64,000 bases of DNA, taken from assembly GCF_022374875.2 (NCBI RefSeq), contig NZ_CP092427.2, positions 1,612,001 to 1,676,000 of the forward strand, given 5' to 3'. The position numbers were made by a program, and so were the translations under genes. The notes under the pieces were generated by a model, which did not search any database, was not told the origin of the DNA, and saw only the letters and a program-made list of their open reading frames with translations. Of this stretch, positions 8,531 through 18,205 are shown piece after piece (within the stretch, counting starts at the first letter, position 1; every line of letters begins with the position of its first letter). The DNA comes from Mycolicibacterium rufum (GTDB taxonomy: Bacteria; Actinomycetota; Actinomycetes; Mycobacteriales; Mycobacteriaceae).

Positions 8531-10357
8531 TCAGTCATAGAGGTGCGCGAGGGTGTCGGCGAAGTTCTTCACGATGACGTTGCGCTTGGCCTTCAGGCTG
8601 GGAGTGAGATCGCCTGCTGCGACCGACAATTCGCGGTCGAGGATTGCGAATCGCTTGATCTGCTCCCAGCGGTTGAGTTGCTCGTTGAGCGTGTCGACGT
8701 AACCGCCGATCAGCTCCCTCGTCGCAGTGTGCTGCGCGATCTCCGCGAAGGTCTTGCCCTCCAAACCGTTGAGCGCGGCCCACTCCATAACCGCCTCGCT
8801 GTCCAGGCTCACCAGCGCCACGCAGTAAGGCCGCTCCTCGCCGTAAACGGTCATCTCGCTCACGTAGGGGCAGACGGCCTTGAACGCCGCGGCGGTCGCC
8901 GACGGGGCCACGTACTTGCCCTGCGATGTCTTGAACAGGTCCTTCTTCCGATCGGTGATGCGCAGGAAGCCGTCGACGTCGACCGCGCCGATGTCGCCGG
9001 TGGAAAACCAGCCGTCCACGTCGAGCGCCTCCGCGGTGGCCTCCGGCAGGTTGTGATAGCCCGTCATCATCCCCGGGCTGCGCACCAGGATCTCCCCGTC
9101 GTCGGCGATCTTGATCTCGGTACCGGGGAAGGGCAGCCCGACGGTGCCGAAGCGATAAGCATCGGGGCGGTTGATGACCGACGCGGCGGCCGTCTCGGTC
9201 AGGCCGTACCCCTCGAGCACGATGATGCCGATCGCGTCGAACCAGCGCGCGATCTCACGGTTCAGCGGCGCGGCGGCGGAGACGAAGAACCGCAGCCTGC
9301 CGCCGAAGCGGTCGCGGATCGTCGAGAACACCAGCCGGTCGGCGACGGCGTGCTGGATCGCCAGCAGCGGCGGCACGACCCGGCCGTCTTCCCTCGCCTG
9401 AGACGCCCGGATCCCCACCTGGACCGCCCAGTCGAAGATGCGCTTCTTGAGCCCGCCTTCCGCGACCGTCATGTTCTGGATCCGGGCGTGCGCCTTCTCG
9501 AAGATGCGCGGCGCGGCCGCCATGAAGGTCGGGTGCACAACCGCGAGATTGTCGACGATCTTGTCGACCCGACCGTCGATCGCCGTCGGGAAGCCGATCA
9601 GCAACGGCAACGCGAGCATCACCTTGCCGAACGCGTGGGCCAGCGGCAGCCACAGGAAGTTCACGTCGTCGGCGCGCAGGATCCCCAGCGCGTCGATGGC
9701 GACGGCGGTGTACGTCCATGCCCGGTGCGGGAGCCGCACTCCCTTGGGCCGGCCCGTAGTTCCCGAGGTGTAGATGATGCTGGACAGGTGGTCGGGACGG
9801 ATGGCCTCGATGCGGCGCTCGACGGCGTCGGGCGTGGTGGCGAGCAATTGCCTGCCGAGCGTCTCGACGTCGTCGAGCGTGATCACCAGGTCGCCGTCAC
9901 CCTCGCCGACCATGATGACGATCTTCTGCACGTCGGGTAGCTCCGCGCGGTGGGCGAGCAACTTGTCGACCTGCGACTGGTCTTCGGCGACGACGACGCG
10001 GCTCCCGGAATCGGCCACGATGAACGCGACGTCGCGGGCGTGGGTGGTCGGATACAGGGTGGTCGTGGCCGCGCCGGCGCAGAGCACCGCGAAATCGGCC
10101 AGCACCCATTCGTAGCGGGTCGACGAAGCGAGGCCGACGCGGTCCTCGGGGGCGACCCCCAGGGCGATCAGACCGGCGGCGATGGCGCGGACTCGCGCAT
10201 CCACCTGCTGCCAGGTGACGCTCGTCCAGCCGTCGTTGTCGGGAAAGCGGAACGCCTCGGCCTGCGGGGTGACGGTGACGCGGTCGCGGAACATCACGGC
10301 GACCGACTGCGCGTGGTCGTTGATCGTGCTGGTGTCAGCTGTGCCCGGCCTTGCCAC
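8531..10357 (-). CDS. Long-chain fatty-acid-CoA ligase (FadD, AMP-binding family)
   Basis: About 608 residues of the ANL adenylating superfamily. It carries the phosphate-binding loop IIYTSGTTGRPKGV, the motif VLEGYGLTETAAA, STGDIGAVDVDGFLRITDRKKD and a C-terminal catalytic region. It activates a long-chain fatty acid to acyl-AMP and then acyl-CoA. Length and motif spacing resemble FadD15-type ligases. The open frame extends upstream to 10726, but that extension is low-complexity and overlaps the divergent gene. The GTG at 10357, just before the family-like N-terminus ARPGTADTSTINDHAQS, is the best start. A lysophospholipid acyltransferase follows on the same strand, suggesting a joint role in membrane lipid synthesis or remodelling. 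Confidence 0.88.
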   Translation of the reverse strand: MARPGTADTSTINDHAQSVAVMFRDRVTVTPQAEAFRFPDNDGWTSVTWQQVDARVRAIAAGLIALGVAPEDRVGLASSTRYEWVLADFAVLCAGAATTTLYPTTHARDVAFIVADSGSRVVVAEDQSQVDKLLAHRAELPDVQKIVIMVGEGDGDLVITLDDVETLGRQLLATTPDAVERRIEAIRPDHLSSIIYTSGTTGRPKGVRLPHRAWTYTAVAIDALGILRADDVNFLWLPLAHAFGKVMLALPLLIGFPTAIDGRVDKIVDNLAVVHPTFMAAAPRIFEKAHARIQNMTVAEGGLKKRIFDWAVQVGIRASQAREDGRVVPPLLAIQHAVADRLVFSTIRDRFGGRLRFFVSAAAPLNREIARWFDAIGIIVLEGYGLTETAAASVINRPDAYRFGTVGLPFPGTEIKIADDGEILVRSPGMMTGYHNLPEATAEALDVDGWFSTGDIGAVDVDGFLRITDRKKDLFKTSQGKYVAPSATAAAFKAVCPYVSEMTVYGEERPYCVALVSLDSEAVMEWAALNGLEGKTFAEIAQHTATRELIGGYVDTLNEQLNRWEQIKRFAILDRELSVAAGDLTPSLKAKRNVIVKNFADTLAHLYD

Positions 10358-10478
10358 GTCCTCAACGTAGGCACCGGGCTGCACCGTCCTGTAGAGGACA
10401 AAGACACCGGTCTCGAGGGGGCGACCCCGCGGCGGTGTCCGGTGCTGCGCGCCAGAGCCGGTCGCTACGCTGTGCCGC

Positions 10479-11726
10479 ATGGCTGCAGACATCGTGCCGA
10501 TCGGGCTGAGCTTGACCAAGGGCGACGTGTACACGCTGTGGGCACCGCGGTGGCGCGCCGACGGCGACGAATGGGAAGCGTTTCTCGGTAAGGACGAGGA
10601 TCTGTACGTCCTCGACTCCGTCGCCGACCTGGCGGCGTTCGTGCGCACGAACACCGACAACGACCTCGTCGACCACCCCGCCTGGGAGAAGCTGACCGAG
10701 GCGAACGCACACACGCTGCAGCCCACCGAGGAGCACTCCTACGATCTGGCCGGGTTCGAGGAGATCCTGTCGAACAAGCCGACCGAGGACAGCGTCCGGA
10801 CACTGCACCGCGCCCTGTCGGTCGTCTCGTCGATCGGGTCGGTGTGCGAACTGCCCGCGGTCACGAAGTTCTTCAACGGCAACCCCCTGCTCGGCACCGT
10901 CGGCGGCGGGGTCGAGTCCTACGCCGGCCGCGCCGGCCGCAAGCGGTGGGCCGAGATCGAGAAGATCATCAACCGCGGCTGGGACGCCGTCATCGAGTCG
11001 ATCGACGAGATCATCACCAAGCCCGACGTCGACGCCGCCGCGGTGGAGAAGGCCCAGGCCGAACTCGACGCGCCGGCCCCCGAGATCGAGGACGACGTCG
11101 TCATCGACGACATCGTCGACACCGAGGAGGAGGCCGACGAGCTGACCGCCGCCGCCGAGACCAAGGTGCTGGGCAGCGACGAGGACTTCTGGGCGCGCGT
11201 CGGCATCGACCCGGTCCGGATCATGACCAGCGGCGGCACGTTCTTCACGCTGCGCTGCTATCTCGACGACCGGCCGATCTTCCTCGGCCGCAACGGCCGC
11301 ATCAGCGTGTTCGGCTCCGAGCGCGCACTGGCCCGCTACCTGGCCGACGAGCACGACCACGATCTGTCGGACCTGGCCACGTACGACGACATCCGCACGG
11401 CCGCCACCGACGGGTCGCTGCGCGTGGAGGTCACCGACGACAACATCTACGTGCTGTCCGGCATCGTCGACGACCTCGCCGAGGGTCCCGACGCACTCGA
11501 CCACGACCAGCTCGAGCTGGCCGTCGAACTGCTGCGCGACATCGCCGACTACGCCGAGGACACCAGCGTGGCAGCCAAGCTCGAGAAGGACACCGCGCTG
11601 GGCCGGCTGATCTCCTTCGCGCTGGAGCCGGCCTCGGTGTCGCGGCCGAGCGCGCCGTATGCCGACGCCGTCACGCAGTGGGAGTCGCTGGAGCGCTTCG
11701 TCGAGTCCCGGCTGCGGTCCGAGTAG
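10479..11726 (+). CDS. Conserved hypothetical protein (Rv3311-like), acidic
   Basis: A 415-residue acidic protein with no recognised catalytic motif, signal peptide or membrane segment. The middle (about 190-230) is very rich in Asp and Glu. Two parts look related: an N-terminal block containing EWEAFLGKDEDLYVLDSVADLAAFVRTN and a later block FLGRNGRISVFGSERALARYLADE both resemble a module repeated within one protein. Position next to add, deoA, cdd and sdh, length and sequence style fit M. tuberculosis Rv3311, a conserved protein of unknown function. It is divergent from the acyl-CoA ligase with about 120 bases between them. Confidence 0.8.
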   Translation: MAADIVPIGLSLTKGDVYTLWAPRWRADGDEWEAFLGKDEDLYVLDSVADLAAFVRTNTDNDLVDHPAWEKLTEANAHTLQPTEEHSYDLAGFEEILSNKPTEDSVRTLHRALSVVSSIGSVCELPAVTKFFNGNPLLGTVGGGVESYAGRAGRKRWAEIEKIINRGWDAVIESIDEIITKPDVDAAAVEKAQAELDAPAPEIEDDVVIDDIVDTEEEADELTAAAETKVLGSDEDFWARVGIDPVRIMTSGGTFFTLRCYLDDRPIFLGRNGRISVFGSERALARYLADEHDHDLSDLATYDDIRTAATDGSLRVEVTDDNIYVLSGIVDDLAEGPDALDHDQLELAVELLRDIADYAEDTSVAAKLEKDTALGRLISFALEPASVSRPSAPYADAVTQWESLERFVESRLRSE

Positions 11727-11731
11727 CTCCG

Positions 11732-12820
11732 CTAGCCGATCAGGACGGCGTAGCGCGGCTTGATCACCTCGTCGATGATCGCGAGCCGCTCGTCGAACGC
11801 GATGAACGCCGACTTCATGGCGTTGATGGTGAACCGTTCGAGGTCGCTCCAGCCGTAGCCGAACGCCTCCACCAGCCGCAGCATCTCCAGGCTCATCGTG
11901 GTGTCGCTCATCAGCCGGTTGTCGGTGTTGACGGTGACCCGGAACCGCAGCCGGGCCAGCCGGTCGAACGGATGCTCGGCGATGCTGCCCACCGCACCGG
12001 TCTGCACGTTCGAGCTCGGGCACATCTCGAACGGGATGCGCTTGTCCCGCAGCAGCGACGCCAGCCGGCCCAGGTGCGCGGTGCCGTCCTCGTCGACGGT
12101 GATGTCGTCGACGATGCGGACCCCGTGGCCCAGCCGGTCGGCGCCGCAGAACGCGATCGCCTCGTGGATCGACGGTAGCCCGAACGCCTCGCCCGCGTGA
12201 ATGGTGAAGCGCGCGTTGTTGCTTCGCATGTACTCGAACGCGTCGAGGTGCCGGGTGGGCGGGTAGCCCGCCTCGGCGCCGGCGATGTCGAAGCCCACCA
12301 CGCCCTTGTCGCGGAACCGGATGGCCAGGGCCGCGATCTCCCGGGACCGGGCGGCGTGGCGCATCGCGGTGACCAGGCAGCGCACCACGATCGTGTGGCC
12401 CTGCGCCGAGGCCGCCTTCTCCCCGTCGGCGAACCCGGCGAGCACCGCGTCGACGACGGCGTCCAGCGACAGCCCCCCGTCGATGTGCAGCTCGGGGGCG
12501 AACCGGATCTCGGCATAGACGACGTTGTCGCGGGCCAGGTCCTCCACACACTCCAGCGCCACCCGGTGCAGGGCGTCGGGGGTCTGCATGACGCCGACGG
12601 TGTGGGCGAACGGTTCGAGGTAGCGCACCAGCGAGCCGCTGTGCGCGGCGGTGCGGAAGAACGTCGCGAGCTCCTCGACGTCGTGGGCCGGCAGCTGGTC
12701 GTAGCCGTGCTCCTCGGCCAGTTCGAGCACCGTCTGCGGGCGCAGACCTCCGTCGAGGTGGTCGTGCAGCAGCGCCTTGGGCGCCTGCCGGATGGTCTGC
12801 AACGTCAACGGTGTCGTCAT
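11732..12820 (-). CDS. add: Adenosine deaminase
   Basis: A 362-residue metal-dependent hydrolase that deaminates adenosine or deoxyadenosine to inosine. Zinc ligands His19 and His21 lie in LLHDHLDGG. The catalytic Glu is in IHAGEAFG, the RLGHG motif follows, and the last zinc-binding Asp is in NTDNRLM. Length matches bacterial Add. The gene is the last of a minus-strand cdd-deoA-add set and starts 10 bases after the deoA stop. The trio converts cytidine and adenosine nucleosides for salvage. The same order is known from M. tuberculosis Rv3315c-Rv3313c. Confidence 0.95.
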   Translation of the reverse strand: MTTPLTLQTIRQAPKALLHDHLDGGLRPQTVLELAEEHGYDQLPAHDVEELATFFRTAAHSGSLVRYLEPFAHTVGVMQTPDALHRVALECVEDLARDNVVYAEIRFAPELHIDGGLSLDAVVDAVLAGFADGEKAASAQGHTIVVRCLVTAMRHAARSREIAALAIRFRDKGVVGFDIAGAEAGYPPTRHLDAFEYMRSNNARFTIHAGEAFGLPSIHEAIAFCGADRLGHGVRIVDDITVDEDGTAHLGRLASLLRDKRIPFEMCPSSNVQTGAVGSIAEHPFDRLARLRFRVTVNTDNRLMSDTTMSLEMLRLVEAFGYGWSDLERFTINAMKSAFIAFDERLAIIDEVIKPRYAVLIG

Positions 12821-12830
12821 CGAGCTCTCC

Positions 12831-14126
12831 TCACGTGATCCGGTCGATGATCAGCGGCCGCGTCGGAGGCGCCTGGTCTCCCACGCTCCAGGCGCCGTCG
12901 AGTTCGGACAGCGCCGCGGCGAAGCGCTCGGGCGTGTCGCTGTAGAGCGTGAACAGCGCCTCGCCGGCGGCGACGGGTTCACCGGGCCTGCGGTGGATGC
13001 GCATCCCGGCGCCGGACTGCACGCGCTCACCCGGAGCCGAGCGGCCCGCCCCGAGCCGCCACACCGCCAGTCCCACGGCCATCGCGTCGATGTCTCCCAT
13101 CGTGCCACCGCGCGGCGCCGTGACGGTCTCGCTGTGGGCACCGATCGGCAACGGCGCCGCGGGGTCGCCACCCTGGGCGGCGATCAGCGCCCGGAACCGG
13201 TCCATCGCGGTGCCGTCGCGCAGGGTCTGGGCCGGGTCGACAGCGTCGAGCCCCGCCGCGTCGCACATCTCCCGAGCCAGCGCCACCGTCAGCGCGACGA
13301 CGTCGTCCGGGCCGCCGCCGCCGAGCACCTCGAGCGACTCGGCGACCTCGACGGCGTTGCCGACCGTGCGCCCGAGCGGCACCTCCATGTCGGTCAGCAG
13401 GGCACGGGTCGTCAGCCCGTGCTCGCGGCCGAGATCGACCATGGTGCGGGCCAGCTCACGGGCCTCGGCCTCGGTCGCCAGGAACGCCCCCGAGCCCACC
13501 TTGGTGTCGAGCACCAGCGCCGCCGCACCCTCGGCGATCTTCTTGCTCATCACCGAGCTGGCGATCAGGGGCAGCGACTCGGTGGTGCCGGTGACGTCGC
13601 GCAGCGCGTAGATCTTGCGGTCGGCCGGAGCCAGTTCACCGGCGGCGAAGATGGCCGCCCCGAGCTCGCGAAGTTGTTGGCGGATCTGCGATTTGGTGAT
13701 CTCGGCGGTGAAGCCGGCGATGGACTCGAGCTTGTCCAGGGTGCCGCCGGTGTGGCCGAGGCCGCGGCCGGCGGCCTGCGGGACGGCGCCGCCGCACGCC
13801 ATAACCACGGGCACCAGCGGGATCGTGATCTTGTCTCCGACACCGCCGGTCGAGTGTTTGTCGACGGTCGGGCGGCCCACGTCGGAGAAGTCGAACCGCT
13901 CCCCCGACGCGACCATGGCCGCGGTCCAGCGGGCGATCTCGTGCCCGGACATCCCGCGCAGGAAGATCGCCATCAGCAGCGCCGCCATCTGACCGTCGGT
14001 CACCCGGTCGTGGGTGTAGGCGTCGATCACCCAGTCGATCGCGCCGTCGGAGAGCGCCCCGCCGTCACGCTTGGTCCGGATGACCGACGGAGCATCGAGG
14101 TGCGCGTCGAAGGTGTTCTGGGTCAC
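12831..14126 (-). CDS. deoA: Thymidine phosphorylase
   Basis: A 431-residue pyrimidine-nucleoside phosphorylase that splits thymidine or deoxyuridine with phosphate into base and deoxyribose-1-phosphate. Family signatures include [12 protein letters not shown], the phosphate-binding loop, and [20 protein letters not shown], the thymidine/pyrimidine phosphorylase signature. [10 protein letters not shown] and the glycine-rich hinge are also present. The GTG at 14126 overlaps the cdd stop as GTGA and begins the family-like sequence [15 protein letters not shown], so the longer upstream frame is rejected. It is translationally coupled to cdd. Confidence 0.95.
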   Translation of the reverse strand: MTQNTFDAHLDAPSVIRTKRDGGALSDGAIDWVIDAYTHDRVTDGQMAALLMAIFLRGMSGHEIARWTAAMVASGERFDFSDVGRPTVDKHSTGGVGDKITIPLVPVVMACGGAVPQAAGRGLGHTGGTLDKLESIAGFTAEITKSQIRQQLRELGAAIFAAGELAPADRKIYALRDVTGTTESLPLIASSVMSKKIAEGAAALVLDTKVGSGAFLATEAEARELARTMVDLGREHGLTTRALLTDMEVPLGRTVGNAVEVAESLEVLGGGGPDDVVALTVALAREMCDAAGLDAVDPAQTLRDGTAMDRFRALIAAQGGDPAAPLPIGAHSETVTAPRGGTMGDIDAMAVGLAVWRLGAGRSAPGERVQSGAGMRIHRRPGEPVAAGEALFTLYSDTPERFAAALSELDGAWSVGDQAPPTRPLIIDRIT

Positions 14127-14542
14127 GATGTTTCCCCGCCGGGAGCGGTGCGGGCGAGATCGTCGGGACCGAACGCGTCGGGCAGCAGCTGCCGCAGCCG
14201 CCGGGGCCCCGCCGGGTGGTCGACGAGCATGTCCGGTCCACCGTGCTCGAGGAGCACCTGGCGGCACCGGCCACACGGCATCAGCAGCTCGCCGTCAGGC
14301 CCCACGCACGACAGTGCGACCAGTCGTCCACCGCCCCCAGAGACCAGGGCGCAGACCACTGCGCACTCCGCGCAGAGACCCAGGCCATATGAGACATTTT
14401 CCACATTGCATCCGGTCACCAATCGGTAATCGTCGGCCAGCGCGGCCGCTCCGACCGGAAACCGCGAGTACGGCGCGTAGGCGTGGCGTGAGACATCGAT
14501 TGCGTTGCGCCGCAACATGTCCCAGTCGATTTCGAAGGTCAC
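14123..14542 (-). CDS. cdd: Cytidine deaminase
   Basis: A 139-residue zinc-dependent deaminase converting cytidine and deoxycytidine to the uridine forms. The substrate-binding region CNVENVSYGLGLCAEC contains the Cys-Ala-Glu active site (zinc ligand and proton shuttle), and PCGRCRQ supplies the other two zinc cysteines. Length is typical of the small tetrameric bacterial enzyme. It is the first gene of the cdd-deoA-add operon and is divergent from sdhC across 217 bases. Confidence 0.95.
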   Translation of the reverse strand: MTFEIDWDMLRRNAIDVSRHAYAPYSRFPVGAAALADDYRLVTGCNVENVSYGLGLCAECAVVCALVSGGGGRLVALSCVGPDGELLMPCGRCRQVLLEHGGPDMLVDHPAGPRRLRQLLPDAFGPDDLARTAPGGETS

Positions 14543-14608
14543 GTCAGGCCCTTTCGGCCGGTTCTGAATCCATTCCGAACACCTCGATCCCGGACCGCCA
14601 GTATCAGA

Positions 14609-14620
14609 TAGGGCACCCTA
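14609..14620. promoter_or_regulatory. Perfect palindrome TAGGGCACCCTA, possible DtxR/IdeR-like site upstream of sdhC
   Basis: A perfect 5+2+5 palindrome in the cdd-sdhC intergenic region, 140 bases before the sdhC start, flanked by A/T-rich sequence. It shares the AGG-N4-CCT core and following AA with iron-regulator boxes, about 12 of 19 consensus positions by eye. Regulation by IdeR is only a suggestion. Confidence 0.3.
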
Positions 14621-14759
14621 ATTTCGGCCGTTGGACGAGGGCATACGCCCCCACGCTAGTTCGTTCAACAGTACAAAGGAGATTAGAGTCGCCCCGAGGT
14701 TTGGGGATTCTGTCCACGGGCAGAGCTCTGGGCGTCCACCGATGGCGTTGGAGGGTCAC

Positions 14760-15188
14760 ATGAGTACGGCGACATCATCAGAATCCGGCATCGCGGCACC
14801 GCGGTCGAAGCCGTCCCGCCGGCGCACCCTGTACCGCGGCGATCCGGCGATGTGGTCCTGGGTGTTGCACCGTATCTCCGGCGCCTCGATCTTCTTCTTC
14901 CTGTTTGTCCACGTGACCGACACCGCGCTCGTGCGAGTCAGCCCGCAGGCCTACAACGAGATCATCGAGACCTACAAGACGCCGATCATCGGACTGATGG
15001 AGATCGGTCTCGTCGCGGCCGTGCTCTACCACGCGCTCAACGGCATCCGGGTCATCCTCATCGATTTCTGGTCCGAGGGCCCGCGCCATCAACGGAAGAT
15101 GCTTTGGGTGGTGGCCGGCGTGTTCATCGCCGTCCTGATCGCCTCGGTGGGAGTCATCGGCATGCACATGGCGGAGAGGTTCCTGTAA
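14760..15188 (+). CDS. sdhC: Succinate dehydrogenase cytochrome b556 subunit
   Basis: A 142-residue membrane anchor of complex II. After a basic N-terminus (SKPSRRRTLYRGDPAMWSW) there are three hydrophobic segments: ISGASIFFFLFVHVTD, IIGLMEIGLVAAVLYHALNG and MLWVVAGVFIAVLIASVGVIG. The family signature is WVLHRISG and the haem-binding His is in YHALNG. The ATG at 14760 has GGAGGG six bases upstream. Its stop overlaps the start of sdhD (TAATG). First gene of sdhCDAB. Confidence 0.93.
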   Translation: MSTATSSESGIAAPRSKPSRRRTLYRGDPAMWSWVLHRISGASIFFFLFVHVTDTALVRVSPQAYNEIIETYKTPIIGLMEIGLVAAVLYHALNGIRVILIDFWSEGPRHQRKMLWVVAGVFIAVLIASVGVIGMHMAERFL

Positions 15189-15661
15189 TGCCCGAGAACC
15201 CTTACGACCACATCAGTGACCGCGGCGGCAGCGCGCCCGTGCTGCAGCGCAGCCACGACCGGCCGGCCAGCCTCGACAACCCCCGTGCGCCCCGTCGCGC
15301 CGGCGGGATGCCGAACTTCGAGAAGTACGCCTGGTTGTTCATGCGGTTCTCCGGGCTGGTGCTGGTCTTCCTGGCCCTCGGCCACCTGTTCATCATGCTG
15401 ATGTGGGACGGCGGCGTGTACCGCATCGACTTCAACTACGTCGCGCAGCGGTGGGCCTCGCCGTTCTGGCAGACGTGGGACCTGCTGCTGCTGTGGCTGG
15501 CCCAGCTGCACGGCGGCAACGGCATGCGCACGATCATCGCCGACTACAGCCGCAAGGATTCCACCCGATTCTGGCTGAACACGCTGTTGGCGCTGTCGAT
15601 GGCGTTCACGCTGGTGCTGGGCACCTACGTGCTGCTGACGTTCGACGCGTCCATCTCGTGA
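15188..15661 (+). CDS. sdhD: Succinate dehydrogenase hydrophobic membrane anchor subunit
   Basis: A 157-residue anchor subunit with a polar N-terminal 40 residues and three transmembrane helices (AWLFMRFSGLVLVFLALGHL, TWDLLLLWLAQLHGGNGM, TLLALSMAFTLVLGTYVLL). The RFSG and LHGGNG elements contribute to quinone and haem binding in this family. The ATG shares one base with the sdhC stop, so the two subunits are translationally coupled. Confidence 0.93.
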   Translation: MPENPYDHISDRGGSAPVLQRSHDRPASLDNPRAPRRAGGMPNFEKYAWLFMRFSGLVLVFLALGHLFIMLMWDGGVYRIDFNYVAQRWASPFWQTWDLLLLWLAQLHGGNGMRTIIADYSRKDSTRFWLNTLLALSMAFTLVLGTYVLLTFDASIS

Positions 15662-15677
15662 TCTGCAGGGAGTGAAT

Positions 15678-17432
15678 GTGATTACCGAACATCGCTATGA
15701 CGTCGTGATCGTCGGCGCGGGCGGCGCCGGCATGCGCGCCGCCGTGGAGGCCGGCCCGCGGGTCCGCACCGCGGTGCTGACCAAGCTGTACCCCACCCGC
15801 TCGCACACCGGCGCAGCGCAGGGCGGCATGTGCGCCGCGCTGGCCAACGTCGAAGAGGACAACTGGGAGTGGCACACCTTCGACACCGTCAAGGGTGGTG
15901 ACTACCTCGCCGACCAGGACGCCGTCGAGATCATGGCCAAGGAGGCCATCGACGCGGTGCTCGATCTCGAGAAGATGGGGATGCCGTTCAACCGCACCCC
16001 CGAGGGCCGCATCGACCAGCGCCGCTTCGGCGGGCACACCCGCGATCACGGCAAGGCGCCGGTGCGCCGTGCCTGTTACGCCGCGGACCGCACCGGCCAC
16101 ATGATCCTGCAGACGCTGTACCAGAACTGCGTCAAGCACGACGTCGAGTTCTTCAACGAGTTCTACGCCCTCGACATCGCGATGACCGAGACGCCCTCGG
16201 GCCCGGTGGCCACCGGCGTCATCGCCTACGAACTGGCGACCGGCGACATCCACGTCTTCCACGCCAAGGCGATCGTGTTCGCCACCGGCGGCTCGGGCCG
16301 GATGTACAAGACCACGTCGAACGCGCACACGCTCACCGGCGACGGCCTGGGCATCGTGTTCCGCAAGGGACTTCCCCTGGAGGACATGGAGTTCCACCAG
16401 TTCCACCCGACAGGTCTGGCAGGCCTGGGCATCCTGATCTCCGAGGCTGTGCGCGGCGAGGGCGGCCGTCTGCTCAACGGCGAGGGCGAGCGGTTCATGG
16501 AGCGCTACGCGCCCACGATCGTCGACCTCGCGCCCCGCGACATCGTCGCCCGCTCGATGGTGCTCGAGGTGCTCGAAGGCCGCGGCGCCGGACCGAACAA
16601 GGATTACGTCTACATCGACGTGCGTCACCTCGGTGAGGACGTGCTCGAGGCGAAGCTGCCCGACATCACCGAGTTCGCCCGCACCTACCTGGGCGTGGAC
16701 CCCGTCAAGGAACTGGTGCCCGTCTACCCGACGTGCCACTACGTCATGGGCGGCATCCCGACCACCGTCAACGGCCAGGTGCTCCGGGACAACACGACCG
16801 TCGTGCCGGGCCTGTACGCCGCCGGCGAGTGCGCCTGTGTCTCGGTGCACGGCGCCAACCGGCTGGGCACCAACTCGCTGCTCGACATCAACGTGTTCGG
16901 CCGCCGCGCCGGCATCGCCGCCGCCAATTACGCACTCGGACACGACTTCGTCGACCTGCCGGACAAGCCCGCCGACATGGTGGTCGGCTGGGTCGGCGAC
17001 ATCCTCTCCGAGCACGGCAACGAGCGCGTCGCCGACATCCGCGGCGCGCTGCAGCAGTCGATGGACAACAACGCCGCGGTGTTCCGCACCGAGGAGACGC
17101 TCAAGCAGGCACTCACCGACATCCATGCGCTCAAGGAGCGTTACGCGCGGATCACGGTGCAGGACAAGGGCAAACGCTACAACAGCGATCTGCTCGAGGC
17201 GATCGAGCTCGGCTTCCTGCTCGAGCTGGCCGAGGTGACGGTGGTCGGTGCGCTCAACCGCAAGGAATCGCGCGGCGGGCACGCCCGCGAGGACTACCCC
17301 AACCGCGACGACACCAACTACATGCGCCACACCATGGCCTACAAGGAGGGTTCGGATCTGCTCAGCGACATCCGGCTCGACTACAAGCCGGTGGTCCAGA
17401 CGCGCTACGAGCCGATGGAACGGAAGTACTGA
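15678..17432 (+). CDS. sdhA: Succinate dehydrogenase flavoprotein subunit
   Basis: A 584-residue flavoprotein that oxidises succinate to fumarate. The FAD-binding fold begins with YDVVIVGAGGAGMRAA. The covalent flavin-attachment histidine is in LYPTRSHTGAAQGG, and the active-site region DMEFHQFHPTG is intact. The C-terminal helical domain ends normally. The GTG at 15678 follows AGGGAG at about five bases and gives the usual start (VITEHRYD). An in-frame GTG at 15672 would overlap that ribosome site. It sits between sdhD and sdhB in the complex II operon. Confidence 0.95.
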   Translation: MITEHRYDVVIVGAGGAGMRAAVEAGPRVRTAVLTKLYPTRSHTGAAQGGMCAALANVEEDNWEWHTFDTVKGGDYLADQDAVEIMAKEAIDAVLDLEKMGMPFNRTPEGRIDQRRFGGHTRDHGKAPVRRACYAADRTGHMILQTLYQNCVKHDVEFFNEFYALDIAMTETPSGPVATGVIAYELATGDIHVFHAKAIVFATGGSGRMYKTTSNAHTLTGDGLGIVFRKGLPLEDMEFHQFHPTGLAGLGILISEAVRGEGGRLLNGEGERFMERYAPTIVDLAPRDIVARSMVLEVLEGRGAGPNKDYVYIDVRHLGEDVLEAKLPDITEFARTYLGVDPVKELVPVYPTCHYVMGGIPTTVNGQVLRDNTTVVPGLYAAGECACVSVHGANRLGTNSLLDINVFGRRAGIAAANYALGHDFVDLPDKPADMVVGWVGDILSEHGNERVADIRGALQQSMDNNAAVFRTEETLKQALTDIHALKERYARITVQDKGKRYNSDLLEAIELGFLLELAEVTVVGALNRKESRGGHAREDYPNRDDTNYMRHTMAYKEGSDLLSDIRLDYKPVVQTRYEPMERKY

Positions 17433-17434
17433 TC

Positions 17435-18205
17435 ATGAGTGCACCAGTTCTCGACAAGCAGGACACCCCGCCCGTGCCCGAGGGCGCGGTGATGGTGACC
17501 CTGAAGATCGCGCGGTTCAACCCCGAGGCGCCCGACGAGGCGGGGTTCCAGAGCTTCCGGGTGCCGTGCCTGCCGAGCGACCGGCTGCTCAACCTGCTGC
17601 ACTACGTGAAGTGGTACCTCGACGGCACGCTGACGTTCCGCCGGTCGTGCGCCCACGGGGTGTGCGGGTCGGACGCCATGCGCATCAACGGTGTCAACCG
17701 GCTGGCGTGCAAGGTGCTGATGCGCGACATGCTGCCGAAGAACCCGAACAAGCAGCTGACCATCACGATCGAGCCGATCCGCGGCCTGCCGGTGGAGAAG
17801 GACCTCGTCGTCGACATGGAGCCGTTCTTCGACGCCTACCGCGCGATCAAGCCGTACCTGATCACATCGGGCAACCAGCCCACCCGTGAGCGCATCCAGA
17901 GCCAGACCGACCGCGCCCGCTACGACGACACCACCAAATGCATCCTGTGCGCCTGCTGCACCACCAGCTGCCCGGTGTACTGGAGCGAGGGGTCCTACTT
18001 CGGGCCCGCCGCCATCGTCAACGCGCACCGCTTCATCTTCGACAGCCGCGACGAGGGCGCGGCCGAGCGCCTCGACATCCTCAACGACGTCGACGGGGTG
18101 TGGCGCTGCCGCACGACGTTCAACTGCACCGAGGCCTGCCCGCGCGGCATCGAGGTGACCAAGGCGATCCAGGAGGTCAAGCGCGCGTTGATGTTCGCGC
18201 GCTGA
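17435..18205 (+). CDS. sdhB: Succinate dehydrogenase iron-sulfur subunit
   Basis: A 256-residue electron-transfer subunit linking SdhA flavin to the membrane quinone. The N-terminal [2Fe-2S] domain has CAHGVCGSDAM and a later Cys. The third ligand position is Asp instead of Cys, as is known for E. coli SdhB. The C-terminal domain has CILCACCTTSCP and CTEACPRGI for the [4Fe-4S] and [3Fe-4S] clusters. The ATG lies two bases after the sdhA stop. The last 9 bases of the gene are the first 9 bases of a 59-bp tandem repeat. Confidence 0.95.
   Translation: MSAPVLDKQDTPPVPEGAVMVTLKIARFNPEAPDEAGFQSFRVPCLPSDRLLNLLHYVKWYLDGTLTFRRSCAHGVCGSDAMRINGVNRLACKVLMRDMLPKNPNKQLTITIEPIRGLPVEKDLVVDMEPFFDAYRAIKPYLITSGNQPTRERIQSQTDRARYDDTTKCILCACCTTSCPVYWSEGSYFGPAAIVNAHRFIFDSRDEGAAERLDILNDVDGVWRCRTTFNCTEACPRGIEVTKAIQEVKRALMFAR

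Noticed and set aside
10358..10726. N-terminal extension of the acyl-CoA ligase frame
   Set aside because: It overlaps the divergent Rv3311-like gene and has a low-complexity, non-family sequence. The GTG at 10357 begins the recognisable protein.
10362..12551. 729-codon minus-strand frame over the Rv3311-like gene and add
   Set aside because: It is antisense to the 415-residue gene and out of frame with add, and shows no domain. It is a high-GC spurious frame.
15662..15677. GTG at 15672 as the sdhA start
   Set aside because: It would overlap the AGGGAG ribosome site. The GTG at 15678 gives correct spacing and the usual SdhA N-terminus.
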